A stretch of DNA of 63,206 bases from contig JAENZQ010000019.1 in NCBI GenBank assembly GCA_016841185.1, forward strand, positions 1 to 63,206, given 5' to 3'. This DNA comes from Anaerovorax odorimutans (GTDB lineage: Bacteria > Bacillota > Clostridia > Peptostreptococcales > JAAYPU01). Position 1 is the first letter of the stretch, and every line of letters starts with the position of its first letter. The notes below the pieces were generated by a model. That model was not told the DNA's origin. It saw nothing but the letters and a program-made list of their open reading frames with translations, and made no database searches. The position numbers and the translations under genes were made by a program. This document shows positions 26,539 to 35,110 of this stretch, in pieces.

Positions 26539-26565
26539 AGAAACTATGGCTGTATCATAGTTTCT
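26539..26565. other. Hairpin in the E2-E3 spacer
   Basis: AGAAACTATG pairs with CATAGTTTCT in the 200-base gap between the E2 and E3 genes. There is no T-run. It may be a processing site that sets different mRNA levels for the two genes. Confidence 0.4.
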
Positions 26566-26624
26566 AACGGTTACTAATCACTAATCTCCAACCTTTAACA
26601 GTACAAACTACAAACTTCGGACTT

Positions 26625-28043
26625 TTATATCAGTAATCCCATAGGGTTTTCCAGGTATTTCTTAATTTCACCTATAAATTGTGCTGCCAACAATCCATCT
26701 ATTATCCGGTGGTCTACAGTAAGGGTAAGATTCATTACAGGCCTTACGGCGATCTCATCCTTACCATTTTCATCTGTTACAACAACAGGAATCTTTTGAG
26801 TCGCACTGACTGCTAAAATAGCAGCCTCCGGCTCATTGATAATAGCAGTAAAATTATCGATCCCAAACATACCAAGATTGGATATGGTAAAAGTACCGCC
26901 GCTGTATTCGGATGGCATCAGCTTGCCGTCTCTTGCCTTTTTAATCATTTCGGCAGCATCTTCTGAAAAATCCACAATACCTTTTTTTTCTGCGTCTTTA
27001 ATAACCGGAACAATTAGGCCACCGGGCGCGGCTACTGCAATTCCTAAGTTAACTGTTTTATATTTATATATTTTTTCTCCCTGAAGGGATGCATTGACTT
27101 CCGGGTATTTCTGCAAAGCTTTAATAACAGCAATTGCAACATAATCTGTTACAGATGTTTTAACATCATAAGAATTGTTAATCTGTTTTCTCAATTTAAG
27201 TGTTTCTGTTAAGTCCACCGCTTTTGTAAAATATACATGGGGTGCCGTGAATTTGCTTTGGGCCATTCTTTTTCCTATTACTTGTCTGATACCCTCATAT
27301 GGTGCGATTTCTAATATTTCTTTTCCATCAACTGAGTATTGGACTTCTCCTTCAAATCCATTTTGATTTGGTGCTTTAACAGCAGGTTTTATAGATGCTT
27401 CAACATCTCTTTTCATTATTTTATTTCCTGCCCCTGTTCCTGTAACAGCTGAAACATTTATTCCTTCTACTGCTGCGATTTTGCCTGCAAGGGGTGATAT
27501 TTTAACTTTTTGTGAAGCTTGAATCTCTTCCGCTTTAAGGATATCTTTTTCGCAAATACCGCCTTGATATCCTGTGCCCTTTATGTTAATGTCAGAAATA
27601 TTCATATTTCTTTCCATTGCTGTTTTTTTGGCTCTGGGTGTTACTTTTACTCTTTTATTATCATCTGTTTCAGAAGTATCTATTATTTTATCATCCGTGC
27701 TTTTCACCTCTTCATTATTGTGACCGGAAGGTACGTTATTATTATCAGCGGGCTTTTTCCCAAGTTTTGATAAAGCTTCAGAAATAAGCCCGTCAACATC
27801 CTCTCCCTTATCGCCAATAACAGCTATGGGAAGCGTGACATCAACGGCCTCTCCTTCAGAAATCAGGAGCTTCCTAACAAAACTGTCTTTTGTTGCTTCA
27901 ATATCCATATTGGTTTTATCTGTTTCTATTGTGAAAAAGGTATCTCCTTTTTTTATACTCTGTCCTTCTGTTTTATACCATTTGACAAGCTTTCCCGAGT
28001 TCATATTGAACCCCAATTTTGGCATAATCACTAATTCAGCCAT
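26625..28043 (-). CDS. Dihydrolipoamide acyltransferase (E2)
   Basis: A protein of 472 residues: lipoyl domain 1-80 (K43 in ETDKTNMD), linker, two consecutive peripheral-subunit-binding domains (about 131-167, VTPRAKKTAMERNMNI; and 179-213, ISPLAGKIAAVEGINV), then the catalytic 2-oxoacid_dh domain with the DHRIIDG active site. It forms the core of the complex and transfers the acyl group to CoA. Having two subunit-binding domains is less usual than one. The start at 28043 has GGAGG seven bases upstream. Confidence 0.95.
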   Translation of the reverse strand: MAELVIMPKLGFNMNSGKLVKWYKTEGQSIKKGDTFFTIETDKTNMDIEATKDSFVRKLLISEGEAVDVTLPIAVIGDKGEDVDGLISEALSKLGKKPADNNNVPSGHNNEEVKSTDDKIIDTSETDDNKRVKVTPRAKKTAMERNMNISDINIKGTGYQGGICEKDILKAEEIQASQKVKISPLAGKIAAVEGINVSAVTGTGAGNKIMKRDVEASIKPAVKAPNQNGFEGEVQYSVDGKEILEIAPYEGIRQVIGKRMAQSKFTAPHVYFTKAVDLTETLKLRKQINNSYDVKTSVTDYVAIAVIKALQKYPEVNASLQGEKIYKYKTVNLGIAVAAPGGLIVPVIKDAEKKGIVDFSEDAAEMIKKARDGKLMPSEYSGGTFTISNLGMFGIDNFTAIINEPEAAILAVSATQKIPVVVTDENGKDEIAVRPVMNLTLTVDHRIIDGLLAAQFIGEIKKYLENPMGLLI

Positions 28044-28084
28044 TTTCAAACCTCCTTTTATTAACCTTAAAGATCGTTTTGATT

Positions 28085-29056
28085 CTAAATCAATTCTTTT
28101 ATTTTATTATAAATCCTGTCTACAGAAGGTATGATAGGAAATTCCAAGGCCGGGCTAAATGGAAGAGGTACATTGGGTGTTGATACTCTTCCAATGGGCG
28201 CATCTAAATAATAGAAAACTTCATCAAATATTTCTGCAGCAATCTCTGCTGCTACGCCGCATCGTTCATAACTTTCATCCGCTATTACAAGCTTTCCTGT
28301 TTTTTTAACCGAATTTATGACAGTCTCTTTGTCAAAAGGTACAATGGTTCGCAAATCAATAACCTCAACAGATATGCCTTCCTTTTCCAGTTTCTCTGCA
28401 GCTTCTTCGGATTTCATAACCAATGAGGATGTCGCAACAATGGTGATATCTTTTCCTTCCCTTGCTATTCTCGCCTTGCCAAAAGGTATTGGCTCAACAA
28501 TATCCGGTATCTCAAATTTCTTGTTGTATTCCATTTTGTGCTCAAAGAATATTACCGGGTCATTATCTCTTATGGCTGTTTTTAACAGGCCCTTTACTTC
28601 TGCTGCATTGGAAGGAACAACTACTTTAAGGCCGGGGAAGTGGGAAACCATGGCCTGCATACTTTGAGAATGCTGGGCCGCCGAAGACCGTCCTGCTCCT
28701 ATGGGCGTTCTTATAACCATGGGAACATTAGCCTGTCCGCCTGACATATATCTTATTTTAGCTGCCTGGTTGATAACCTGGTCAGCCGCAACAAGCAGAA
28801 AGTCAGAAAACATTAATTCAACTACCGGTCTTAGACCTGTAAGTGCCATCCCTATAGCCAGCCCTGTAAAACCGGCCTCAGATATTGGTGTATCTTTTAC
28901 TCTCAAATCCCCATATTTTTCGTAAAGCCCTACGGAAGTTTTAAAATTTCCTCCTAAAAAAGCAACATCCTCTCCTAAGAGTACAACTTTATCATCTTTT
29001 GCCATTTCTTCATCTAACGCTTCGCATACTGCCTGAGCATATGTTAATGTTTTCAC
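28085..29056 (-). CDS. 2-oxoacid/acetoin dehydrogenase E1 component, beta subunit
   Basis: A protein of 323 residues, typical of AcoB/PdhB. It contains the conserved VVLLGEDVAFLGGNFK, the region RTPIGAGRSSAAQHSQS and a C-terminal transketolase domain (VEVIDLRTIVPFDKETV). It pairs with the alpha subunit to bind thiamin diphosphate and decarboxylate or cleave the substrate. It starts at GTG with GGAGG upstream. Pyruvate versus acetoin specificity cannot be decided from sequence alone. Confidence 0.93.
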   Translation of the reverse strand: MKTLTYAQAVCEALDEEMAKDDKVVLLGEDVAFLGGNFKTSVGLYEKYGDLRVKDTPISEAGFTGLAIGMALTGLRPVVELMFSDFLLVAADQVINQAAKIRYMSGGQANVPMVIRTPIGAGRSSAAQHSQSMQAMVSHFPGLKVVVPSNAAEVKGLLKTAIRDNDPVIFFEHKMEYNKKFEIPDIVEPIPFGKARIAREGKDITIVATSSLVMKSEEAAEKLEKEGISVEVIDLRTIVPFDKETVINSVKKTGKLVIADESYERCGVAAEIAAEIFDEVFYYLDAPIGRVSTPNVPLPFSPALEFPIIPSVDRIYNKIKELI

Positions 29057-29104
29057 ATCATTTTCCTCCTTTTAATTATTTTTGCGGATTTTGTATCTTA
29101 ATAA

Positions 29105-30082
29105 TCATTCAAATACATCTGTATAGGATTCCTGTACATCCGGATATGGATTTTCTTTAGCAAATTGAACTGCCTCTTGTATTTCTTCTTCAATTTTTGC
29201 TTCAATTTGATCAAATTCTTTTTTAGATATTTTTTTATAAATAGCGGCTGCTTCTTTTAAACACTTAACCGGACACTTTTTCATCCATTTCTCTTTTTCA
29301 TCAACGTCTTTTCTTGCCCTATATGTTGCAGGATCTCCAACATGATGGCCCTGCCATCTGTAAGTCTTACATTCGATCAACGTAGGGCCTTCTCCTTCTC
29401 TTGCCCTGTCTATCGCTTTCTTTGCCGTTTCATACACTTCAGTCACATCCATACCGTTTACCACAACACCCGGTATTCCGTATGCACTGGCTCTGTCTGC
29501 AATATCTACAACATTGGCTACATCTCTTATATCAACAGATATTCCGTAAAGATTGTTTTCTATGATGTAAACAACAGGTAACTTCCATGCCGATGCCATA
29601 TTGAGACTTTCATGAAAAGTGCCCTGATTGGAAGCAGCTTCTCCGAAAAAGGAAATGGCAACCTGGTCCGTCCCTCTGTATTTAATGGAGAAGGCGGCGC
29701 CGGTTGCGATGGGTATTTCCGCTCCTACGATGCCATTTGCGCCTAATATGCCTTTATCCAGTGCCATGATGTGCATGGATCCGCCTTTGCCCTTTGAATA
29801 GCCATCCTTCTTTCCTAATATCTCAGCCATCATTCTTTTGATGTCGGCCCCTCTTGCTACAAGATGACCGTGCCCCCTGTGGGTACTTCCGATATAGTCA
29901 TCATTTTTTAAAGCCGCACACACACCTGTGGCAATAGCTTCTTCCCCCATATACAAGTGTGCCAATCCTGGCATCAGGCCTTGTTTATAGAATTCGAAAA
30001 CCTCTTCTTCAAACCGCCTCATTCTATACATCGTCTCATAAAATTCGGTTAATTGTTTTTTAGAATATTCTTTTACTTTCAT
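29105..30082 (-). CDS. 2-oxoacid/acetoin dehydrogenase E1 component, alpha subunit
   Basis: A protein of 325 residues with alpha-subunit hallmarks (GLAHLYMGEEAIATGVCAAL; GSTHRGHGHLVARGAD; YRWQGHHVGDPATYR). The thiamin diphosphate/Mg motif, usually GDGxxxxG, reads FGEAASNQGTFHESLN here, so the metal-binding aspartate is glutamate and the following glycine is alanine. The frame is clean around this site. It is the first gene of the operon. A -24/-12 promoter lies about 190 bases upstream, and the sigma-54 activator gene is divergent. Confidence 0.93.
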   Translation of the reverse strand: MKVKEYSKKQLTEFYETMYRMRRFEEEVFEFYKQGLMPGLAHLYMGEEAIATGVCAALKNDDYIGSTHRGHGHLVARGADIKRMMAEILGKKDGYSKGKGGSMHIMALDKGILGANGIVGAEIPIATGAAFSIKYRGTDQVAISFFGEAASNQGTFHESLNMASAWKLPVVYIIENNLYGISVDIRDVANVVDIADRASAYGIPGVVVNGMDVTEVYETAKKAIDRAREGEGPTLIECKTYRWQGHHVGDPATYRARKDVDEKEKWMKKCPVKCLKEAAAIYKKISKKEFDQIEAKIEEEIQEAVQFAKENPYPDVQESYTDVFE

Positions 30083-30274
30083 GTCTTAAACCTCCTATGA
30101 TATTAAATTTCCTCAGGCACACTATTATTGCCTTAAGACTGTGATTTGAGCCATTTAAATAATTTGTGTTTGTCGATGAGCAATTCATTCATCTATTTCC
30201 CTTTATCAAATACAGGCACAACTCTTGCTTTTAAATATATGGCATGTGTCCATTTTTTTCTAAAGTACATGAGT

Positions 30275-30290
30275 TGCAAAATATATGCCA
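30275..30290 (-). promoter_or_regulatory. Sigma-54 (-24/-12) promoter of the dehydrogenase operon
   Basis: The minus strand reads TGGCATATATTTTGCA, matching TGGCAC-N5-TTGCA with exactly ten bases between the GG and GC pairs. Transcription would start near 30263, giving a leader of about 180 bases to the E1 alpha start. A divergent sigma-54 activator gene supports it. Confidence 0.7.
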
Positions 30291-30407
30291 TATCGGGATC
30301 ATTTTGAAATTTACTGCTTTTTATCGTTTCATAAACAGAGTTCTTGGCTTCAGATGGAGTTTTCATTCTGTCGAGACGCACAATTCCGTCTGAAGGTTAG
30401 AAATCGT

Positions 30408-30436
30408 GCAAATTCATAGTCATCGGATAAATTTGC
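30408..30436. promoter_or_regulatory. Inverted repeat upstream of the sigma-54 promoter (possible activator site)
   Basis: GCAAATT (30408-30414) and AATTTGC (30430-30436) form an inverted repeat with a 15-base spacer, about 130 bases upstream of the -24/-12 promoter. This is a suitable distance for an enhancer site, though no second copy was found at the other two sigma-54 promoters. Confidence 0.3.
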
Positions 30437-30459
30437 TATTAAATAATATTTACAAGCGC

Positions 30460-30489
30460 TCGACAAGTATTGACAATTTTTTATATAAT
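30460..30489 (+). promoter_or_regulatory. Sigma-A promoter of the AcoR-type activator gene
   Basis: TCGACA (30460-30465) and TATAAT (30484-30489) are spaced by 18 bases. The predicted start near 30496 gives a 45-base leader to the ATG at 30541. Confidence 0.6.
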
Positions 30490-30540
30490 TAATATATGAG
30501 CTGTCCATTTATCATTTTAAAAGGGAGGGAGAGCGATAAA

Positions 30541-32601
30541 ATGTCCATTTATTCAAAGAACTATCAAAACAGCATTGTGCAATTATGGCACACTTTTGTG
30601 CGCGGTGACACACCATTAGATAAAAATGCTGCTGAAAATTCAATACGAAAGGTCATCTATGAATCATGGCAGCGTTCAAAACAATACAATATAAATCCTT
30701 TTGAAGTAAAGTCTAAAGTTCTCTCATCCAAGGAATTTCAACAAAGAATCATTCAGAAACAGGCTCTGATCGAAGTCGCTCAATCTTATATGCATAATTT
30801 ATATTCCTTTGTCAAAGGATCAAATTTTGTCGTTATTCTGACGGATGAAGAGGGATATATTCTGGAAATGATTGGTGATGACGAGTTTATTAAAGAAAGA
30901 ACCAGAACCAGCAACCTGGTTCTGGGTTCCAATAGAAGTGAAGAGTATGCAGGAACCAACGCAATCGGTACCCCTCTGATTATAGATAAACCACTGCAGG
31001 TATGGGGAGAAGAACACTATGTCAAACCTCATCATCCATTTACCTGTTCAGGTGCGCCTATCCACGACCAGAAAGGTAATATTATCGGCTGCCTGGATAT
31101 TACAGGGCCAAGAGAAAAAATTCACCATCATACACTGGGAATGGTAGTAGCCGCAGTAGATGCCATTGAAAAGGAAATGAAAATGAGAAAAGCTTATGAA
31201 GATATTTCTATTATCAATAACCAGCTGACCGGTACCATTCAATCGATCTCTTCAGGAATCATCATGATTGACAACATTGGAATCATTACTCAATTTAACA
31301 ATCATGCTGCCAAAATGTTTAAATTAAGTGTTAAAGAATTATTGGGTAAAAATCTTTATGATATTATTGATTGTCAGGCTTGCCCAATTGATTTTTTAAA
31401 TATTAATAAAAATATTTATGACAGAGAAGTTCATTTAACCAACCTTTATCATGAACAACTTCATCTGTCTGTCTCCGTATCCATTATTCCAAATAACCAC
31501 GGAAATAGGATCGGTGCTGTAATTGTTATTAATGAAATCCAGCATATCCATAAGCTGGTGAATAAGTTCAGCGGGTTCAATGCCAAATATACTTTCGACT
31601 CTATAATAGGAAATTCTCAAGGTATAGAAGAGGTAAAAAAACTGGGTGCCATTGCTTCAAACAGTTCCTCCAATGTGTTGATCCTCGGAGAAAGCGGAAC
31701 GGGAAAAGAATTGATCGCCCAAGCAATTCATAACGCCAGCAGCCGTTCAAGAGGACCTTTTATCGCCATTAACTGCGGTTCTCTGCCGAAAGGATTAATT
31801 GAAAGTGAATTATTTGGGTATGAAGGAGGCGCCTTTACAGGTGCAAATAAGGATGGGCATCCCGGAAAGTTTGAATTAGCTGATGGAGGTACAATTTTCC
31901 TTGATGAAATCGGAGACATGCCTCTGGACTTACAGGCATCCTTGCTCCGCGTCCTTCAGAGTAAGGAAATCGTCCGAATAGGGGGTAAAAAAACAAAGCA
32001 AATAGATGTAAGGATCATGGCTGCTACAAATAATAATCTGGAAGACAGTATTATACAAAATTCCTTCAGAAGCGATCTTTATTACAGATTGAATGTTTTT
32101 TCTATCTTTGTACCGCCTTTGAGAAACCGAAAAGAGGATTTATCTATATTATGTGAGTATTTTATCCAGTCCTGTAATATTAAACTAAGGAAAAATATAA
32201 AAGGTCTTTCTGATGAAGCTTTCTCATTATTAGCTTCTTATCATTGGCCCGGAAATATAAGAGAACTGGAAAATGTCATAGAGAGAGCTGTTAATCTTGC
32301 CGGCTCAGAAAAAATTCTTCCTGATAATCTTCCACATAATATTGCCGGTAATCACAATAGGAGACCAATTTCAACAGTATCAAAACAAAACAATATTCAG
32401 GCATCTTCACCCAATGACACAGACTCCGAAGATAATAATTCTGTCTCTTCAATAAAATATGTAGAACATCAGGCCATTATTGAAGCATTGACAAAAACAG
32501 GCGGAAATATGCAAAAATCTGCTGATATGCTTGGAATCGGAAGGCGAACCCTTTACCGTAAAATCAACAAGTATTCCATTGATCCTGATAAATTTCGATG
32601 A
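30541..32601 (+). CDS. AcoR-type sigma-54-dependent transcriptional activator
   Basis: A protein of 686 residues. The N-terminal GAF-type region (about 75-215) resembles AcoR. A PAS domain (about 230-340) contains a CQACPIDF segment. The AAA+ domain follows, with Walker A GESGTGKE near 383 and the sigma-54 contact loop GAFTGA near 430, then a C-terminal Fis-type helix-turn-helix (KSADMLGIGRRTLYRKI). It activates -24/-12 promoters, three of which lie nearby. The start at 30541 has GGGAGGGAG upstream; the longer frame from 30496 lacks an RBS and begins at the predicted transcription start. Confidence 0.95.
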   Translation: MSIYSKNYQNSIVQLWHTFVRGDTPLDKNAAENSIRKVIYESWQRSKQYNINPFEVKSKVLSSKEFQQRIIQKQALIEVAQSYMHNLYSFVKGSNFVVILTDEEGYILEMIGDDEFIKERTRTSNLVLGSNRSEEYAGTNAIGTPLIIDKPLQVWGEEHYVKPHHPFTCSGAPIHDQKGNIIGCLDITGPREKIHHHTLGMVVAAVDAIEKEMKMRKAYEDISIINNQLTGTIQSISSGIIMIDNIGIITQFNNHAAKMFKLSVKELLGKNLYDIIDCQACPIDFLNINKNIYDREVHLTNLYHEQLHLSVSVSIIPNNHGNRIGAVIVINEIQHIHKLVNKFSGFNAKYTFDSIIGNSQGIEEVKKLGAIASNSSSNVLILGESGTGKELIAQAIHNASSRSRGPFIAINCGSLPKGLIESELFGYEGGAFTGANKDGHPGKFELADGGTIFLDEIGDMPLDLQASLLRVLQSKEIVRIGGKKTKQIDVRIMAATNNNLEDSIIQNSFRSDLYYRLNVFSIFVPPLRNRKEDLSILCEYFIQSCNIKLRKNIKGLSDEAFSLLASYHWPGNIRELENVIERAVNLAGSEKILPDNLPHNIAGNHNRRPISTVSKQNNIQASSPNDTDSEDNNSVSSIKYVEHQAIIEALTKTGGNMQKSADMLGIGRRTLYRKINKYSIDPDKFR

Positions 32602-32605
32602 TACA

Positions 32606-33481
32606 TTATATACCGGATAATTCTTCTGCCAGTTGAATCAATGATGAAAAGTCTTCTTCGCCTTTTCCTTTTGCATTAACTGCTGCAAGAAATTGTCTTG
32701 TCATTGCTGTAATAGGAAGAGGCACGCTATATTGTTTAGCAGCTGTCAGGGCAAGGTCAAAGTCATTTTCCATCATACTGATACTGAATACCGTATCATA
32801 TTGTTTCTTAGAAATCTGGTTAAATTTATACTCAATCAAGGCCGATACTGCTGTGCTTTCACTTATTACTTGAAGGGCTTTCTTCCTGTTCAATCCTGCT
32901 TTTTCCGCTAAAACCAATGTTTCAGCCAACACTTGCATGTTTACTCCGGTTAACATGTTTATGATAAGCTTCATGATTCTTGATTCTTCTCCTGTTCCTA
33001 AATAATATTGACTGATACTGATTATTTTGAACAAGTGCAGTGTTTTTTCATAAGCCGTTCTGTCTCCTGATATGAAAATTTTCAGTTGTGATTTCGATGC
33101 AAGCTTCGCATCTCCTGTTACAGGTGCTCTTAATAATTTGCATCCTTTCATTTCAATGATTTCATTTACTTTTGAAGAATGTTCAGGAGATACGGTTGTC
33201 ATATCGATTACTATTTTTCCGGACGTCAGACCTGAAGCGATGCCATTGTCTCCAAAGTTTACTGCTTGAAGAACCTGCCCTCCGGAAACCATTGTAAAAA
33301 TGAAATCGCATTTTTCCGCTATTTCCTTTGGTGAATCTGCCCATACTGCTCCTTCGTTTAATATTGATTGCGCTTTTGCTTTTGTCCTGTTCCAAACAGT
33401 TACATTTTGCCCGGATCTCATAAGGTTTTTACAAATAGGAGTTCCCATATTTCCCAGTCCGATCCAACCAATTTTAGCCAT
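32606..33481 (-). CDS. 3-hydroxyisobutyrate dehydrogenase-like NAD(P)-dependent oxidoreductase
   Basis: A beta-hydroxyacid dehydrogenase of 291 residues. The N-terminal Rossmann motif is IGLGNMGTPICKNLMRSG (residues 5-22), the substrate-binding segment APVTGDAKLASKSQLKI replaces the usual DAPVSGG, and the catalytic lysine lies in the KLIINM region. It oxidises or reduces a small 3-hydroxy acid, possibly of the glyoxylate/tartronate semialdehyde type. GGAGG lies upstream of the ATG. It is divergent from the TRAP operon and has its own -24/-12-like promoter, placing it in the putative sigma-54 regulon. Confidence 0.9.
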   Translation of the reverse strand: MAKIGWIGLGNMGTPICKNLMRSGQNVTVWNRTKAKAQSILNEGAVWADSPKEIAEKCDFIFTMVSGGQVLQAVNFGDNGIASGLTSGKIVIDMTTVSPEHSSKVNEIIEMKGCKLLRAPVTGDAKLASKSQLKIFISGDRTAYEKTLHLFKIISISQYYLGTGEESRIMKLIINMLTGVNMQVLAETLVLAEKAGLNRKKALQVISESTAVSALIEYKFNQISKKQYDTVFSISMMENDFDLALTAAKQYSVPLPITAMTRQFLAAVNAKGKGEEDFSSLIQLAEELSGI

Positions 33482-33560
33482 ATAGATGACCTCCTTTATT
33501 CATATACTAAAGATAATCCATTAATTGTTGATGTACTGTATTTTGATTACATAATTTTTT

Positions 33561-33577
33561 ATACAAATATTGTGCCA
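33561..33577 (-). promoter_or_regulatory. Sigma-54-like promoter of the HIBADH-like gene
   Basis: The minus strand reads TGGCACAATATTTGTAT: a perfect TGGCAC -24 element and TTGTA at -12 with correct 10-base spacing, one mismatch from TTGCA. The transcript would begin about 70 bases before the ATG. Confidence 0.5.
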
Positions 33578-33636
33578 TATTGAAATCCCTCGTTTTTTTA
33601 TTGAAATAAAGACATTTTAAAAAAAAATATATGCGG

Positions 33637-33655
33637 TATGCCATTTTGGCACATA
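33637..33655. promoter_or_regulatory. Palindrome between divergent sigma-54 promoters, possible activator site
   Basis: TATGCCATTTTGGCACATA, with GCCATTTTGGC at its centre, lies 60 bases upstream of the minus-strand promoter and 180 upstream of the plus-strand one. Half-site-like GGCACA words also occur at 33650 and 33669. A role as enhancer for the AcoR-type activator is inference. Confidence 0.35.
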
Positions 33656-33834
33656 TAAAAAAGAAGCGGCACACTCTTTTGTCATCTACGCACACTAAAA
33701 TTTCTGAATAAAATATATTTGCGTAATCGTTTTTCCATTATAATAGATTTGGTATCATCCATACCTCAAAGTCTTCAACGTATACCCTTTATGAACAATT
33801 TATATGGATTCGTATAATCGGCATTCTCTCAGCT

Positions 33835-33850
33835 TGGCATACTTTTTGCT
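33835..33850 (+). promoter_or_regulatory. Sigma-54 (-24/-12) promoter of the TRAP transporter operon
   Basis: TGGCATACTTTTTGCT matches the consensus with ten bases between GG and GC. The start would be near 33861, 34 bases before the dctP start codon. It has the same -24 word (TGGCAT) as the dehydrogenase promoter. Confidence 0.7.
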
Positions 33851-33894
33851 GGTTTATTAATGCGAAATAAAGTTAACATTGAGGAGGTAGAAAA

Positions 33895-34968
33895 ATGAAA
33901 AACAAAAGAAAGATAGCTTTTTTACTTAGCTTCGTATTGGTTTTGACCTTAGCCTTTACAGGTTGTGGAGGATCAGGCGGTGATGTTGAGGATACATCAG
34001 ACCAGGATCAGGCCGATGCAGGTCAAGTTTATGAGTTCAGTATCGCCCATATCCAAAATGACGGCGATGCCGGGGATGAGGCTTTAGACTACCTGGCAGA
34101 AATTCTTGAAGAAAGATCTGAAGGCAGGATCGATGCAACGGTATATGGAAACAAATCACTTGCAAGTTCTGATACGGAACTGGGTGAACTTGTAAGACAA
34201 AACTCCGTACAATGTGTTCCTGTTCCAACTCACACCATATCAGCAATGGCAAATATCCCTCAATATAAGGTGTTTGAATTTCCATATTTATTTAATTCCT
34301 GGGATGATATATATACATTGTTAGACAGTGATATGGCCAATGAATGGGCTAAAGTACTGGAAGAAGAAGCAGGCGTCTATATCTATGACGGTTTTGTAAA
34401 AGGCTGGCTGAGTATTGGAACGAAGAAAGGCCCTATGAACACCCCTGAAGATTTTAAAGGATTAAAAATAAGAACAATGTCAACAGATATGCAGATGGCA
34501 TTGATCAATTCTCTTGGAGCCGGTGCGACAGTAGTAAGCTATGGTGAATTATATACTGCGGCACAGCAGGGTACGGTTGATGGTATGTTAACCGCTACAT
34601 CTCTGTATAAAACAGACAGATTTTGTGAAGTTATTGATTATCTGTCAATTATCCGTGCCACAGCTCACTTCCACATTCCTGTGGTCAATAAACAATGGGT
34701 AGATTCTCTTCCTGATGACCTTCGTGCAATCTTTGATGAATGTATGGTAGATTATGTATCAAAAGCCCGTGAACTGGAAGAAGCTGCTGATGCAGCAGTA
34801 ATTAAATCCCTGGAAACTGATGAAGGTTTAAATGTCAGAGTATATACAGACGAGGAAATAAAACCTTTTATAGAAGCAACCAAGACAGTCTGGGATGAAA
34901 ATTATGATGTTCCCGGTGAAGGCGTAATGGATGCAGTATTAGAATATCTTGGAAAAGAAAGACCTTAG
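33895..34968 (+). CDS. TRAP transporter solute-binding lipoprotein (DctP family)
   Basis: A protein of 357 residues with a lipoprotein signal (lipobox FTGC, Cys at about 24) and a DctP fold, including the conserved GLKIRTMSTDMQMALINSLG and the arginine of IRTM that binds substrate carboxylates. It delivers an organic acid to the DctQM membrane unit. GAGGAGG precedes the ATG. A long hairpin lies between it and dctQ, so it is probably made in excess of the membrane subunits. Confidence 0.93.
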   Translation: MKNKRKIAFLLSFVLVLTLAFTGCGGSGGDVEDTSDQDQADAGQVYEFSIAHIQNDGDAGDEALDYLAEILEERSEGRIDATVYGNKSLASSDTELGELVRQNSVQCVPVPTHTISAMANIPQYKVFEFPYLFNSWDDIYTLLDSDMANEWAKVLEEEAGVYIYDGFVKGWLSIGTKKGPMNTPEDFKGLKIRTMSTDMQMALINSLGAGATVVSYGELYTAAQQGTVDGMLTATSLYKTDRFCEVIDYLSIIRATAHFHIPVVNKQWVDSLPDDLRAIFDECMVDYVSKARELEEAADAAVIKSLETDEGLNVRVYTDEEIKPFIEATKTVWDENYDVPGEGVMDAVLEYLGKERP

Positions 34969-35023
34969 TTCTGAAAGTATAAAAAGTATAAGATGAAACA
35001 TTAGCATTAAAAGTAAAATAATT

Positions 35024-35071
35024 AATAGCCAAGCAGTGATATTATTATGATTCTTTTGCTGCTTGGTTATT
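35024..35071 (+). terminator. Intercistronic hairpin between dctP and dctQ
   Basis: AATAGCCAAGCAG (35024-35036) pairs with CTGCTTGGTTATT (35059-35071), followed by only a few T or A bases. It is probably a partial terminator or 3' stabiliser that raises binding-protein level over the membrane subunits. Confidence 0.6.
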
Positions 35072-35110
35072 AAAAATCTAACCAAATGGAACTAACAAGG
35101 CGGTGAAAAT

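Noticed and set aside
30193-30381. 62-residue open frame upstream of E1 alpha
   Set aside because: It has no RBS or family feature and contains the predicted -24/-12 promoter, so it is more likely leader DNA.
33507-33695. 62-residue minus-strand frame upstream of the HIBADH-like gene
   Set aside because: It overlaps the sigma-54 promoter and palindrome, has no RBS and resembles no protein.
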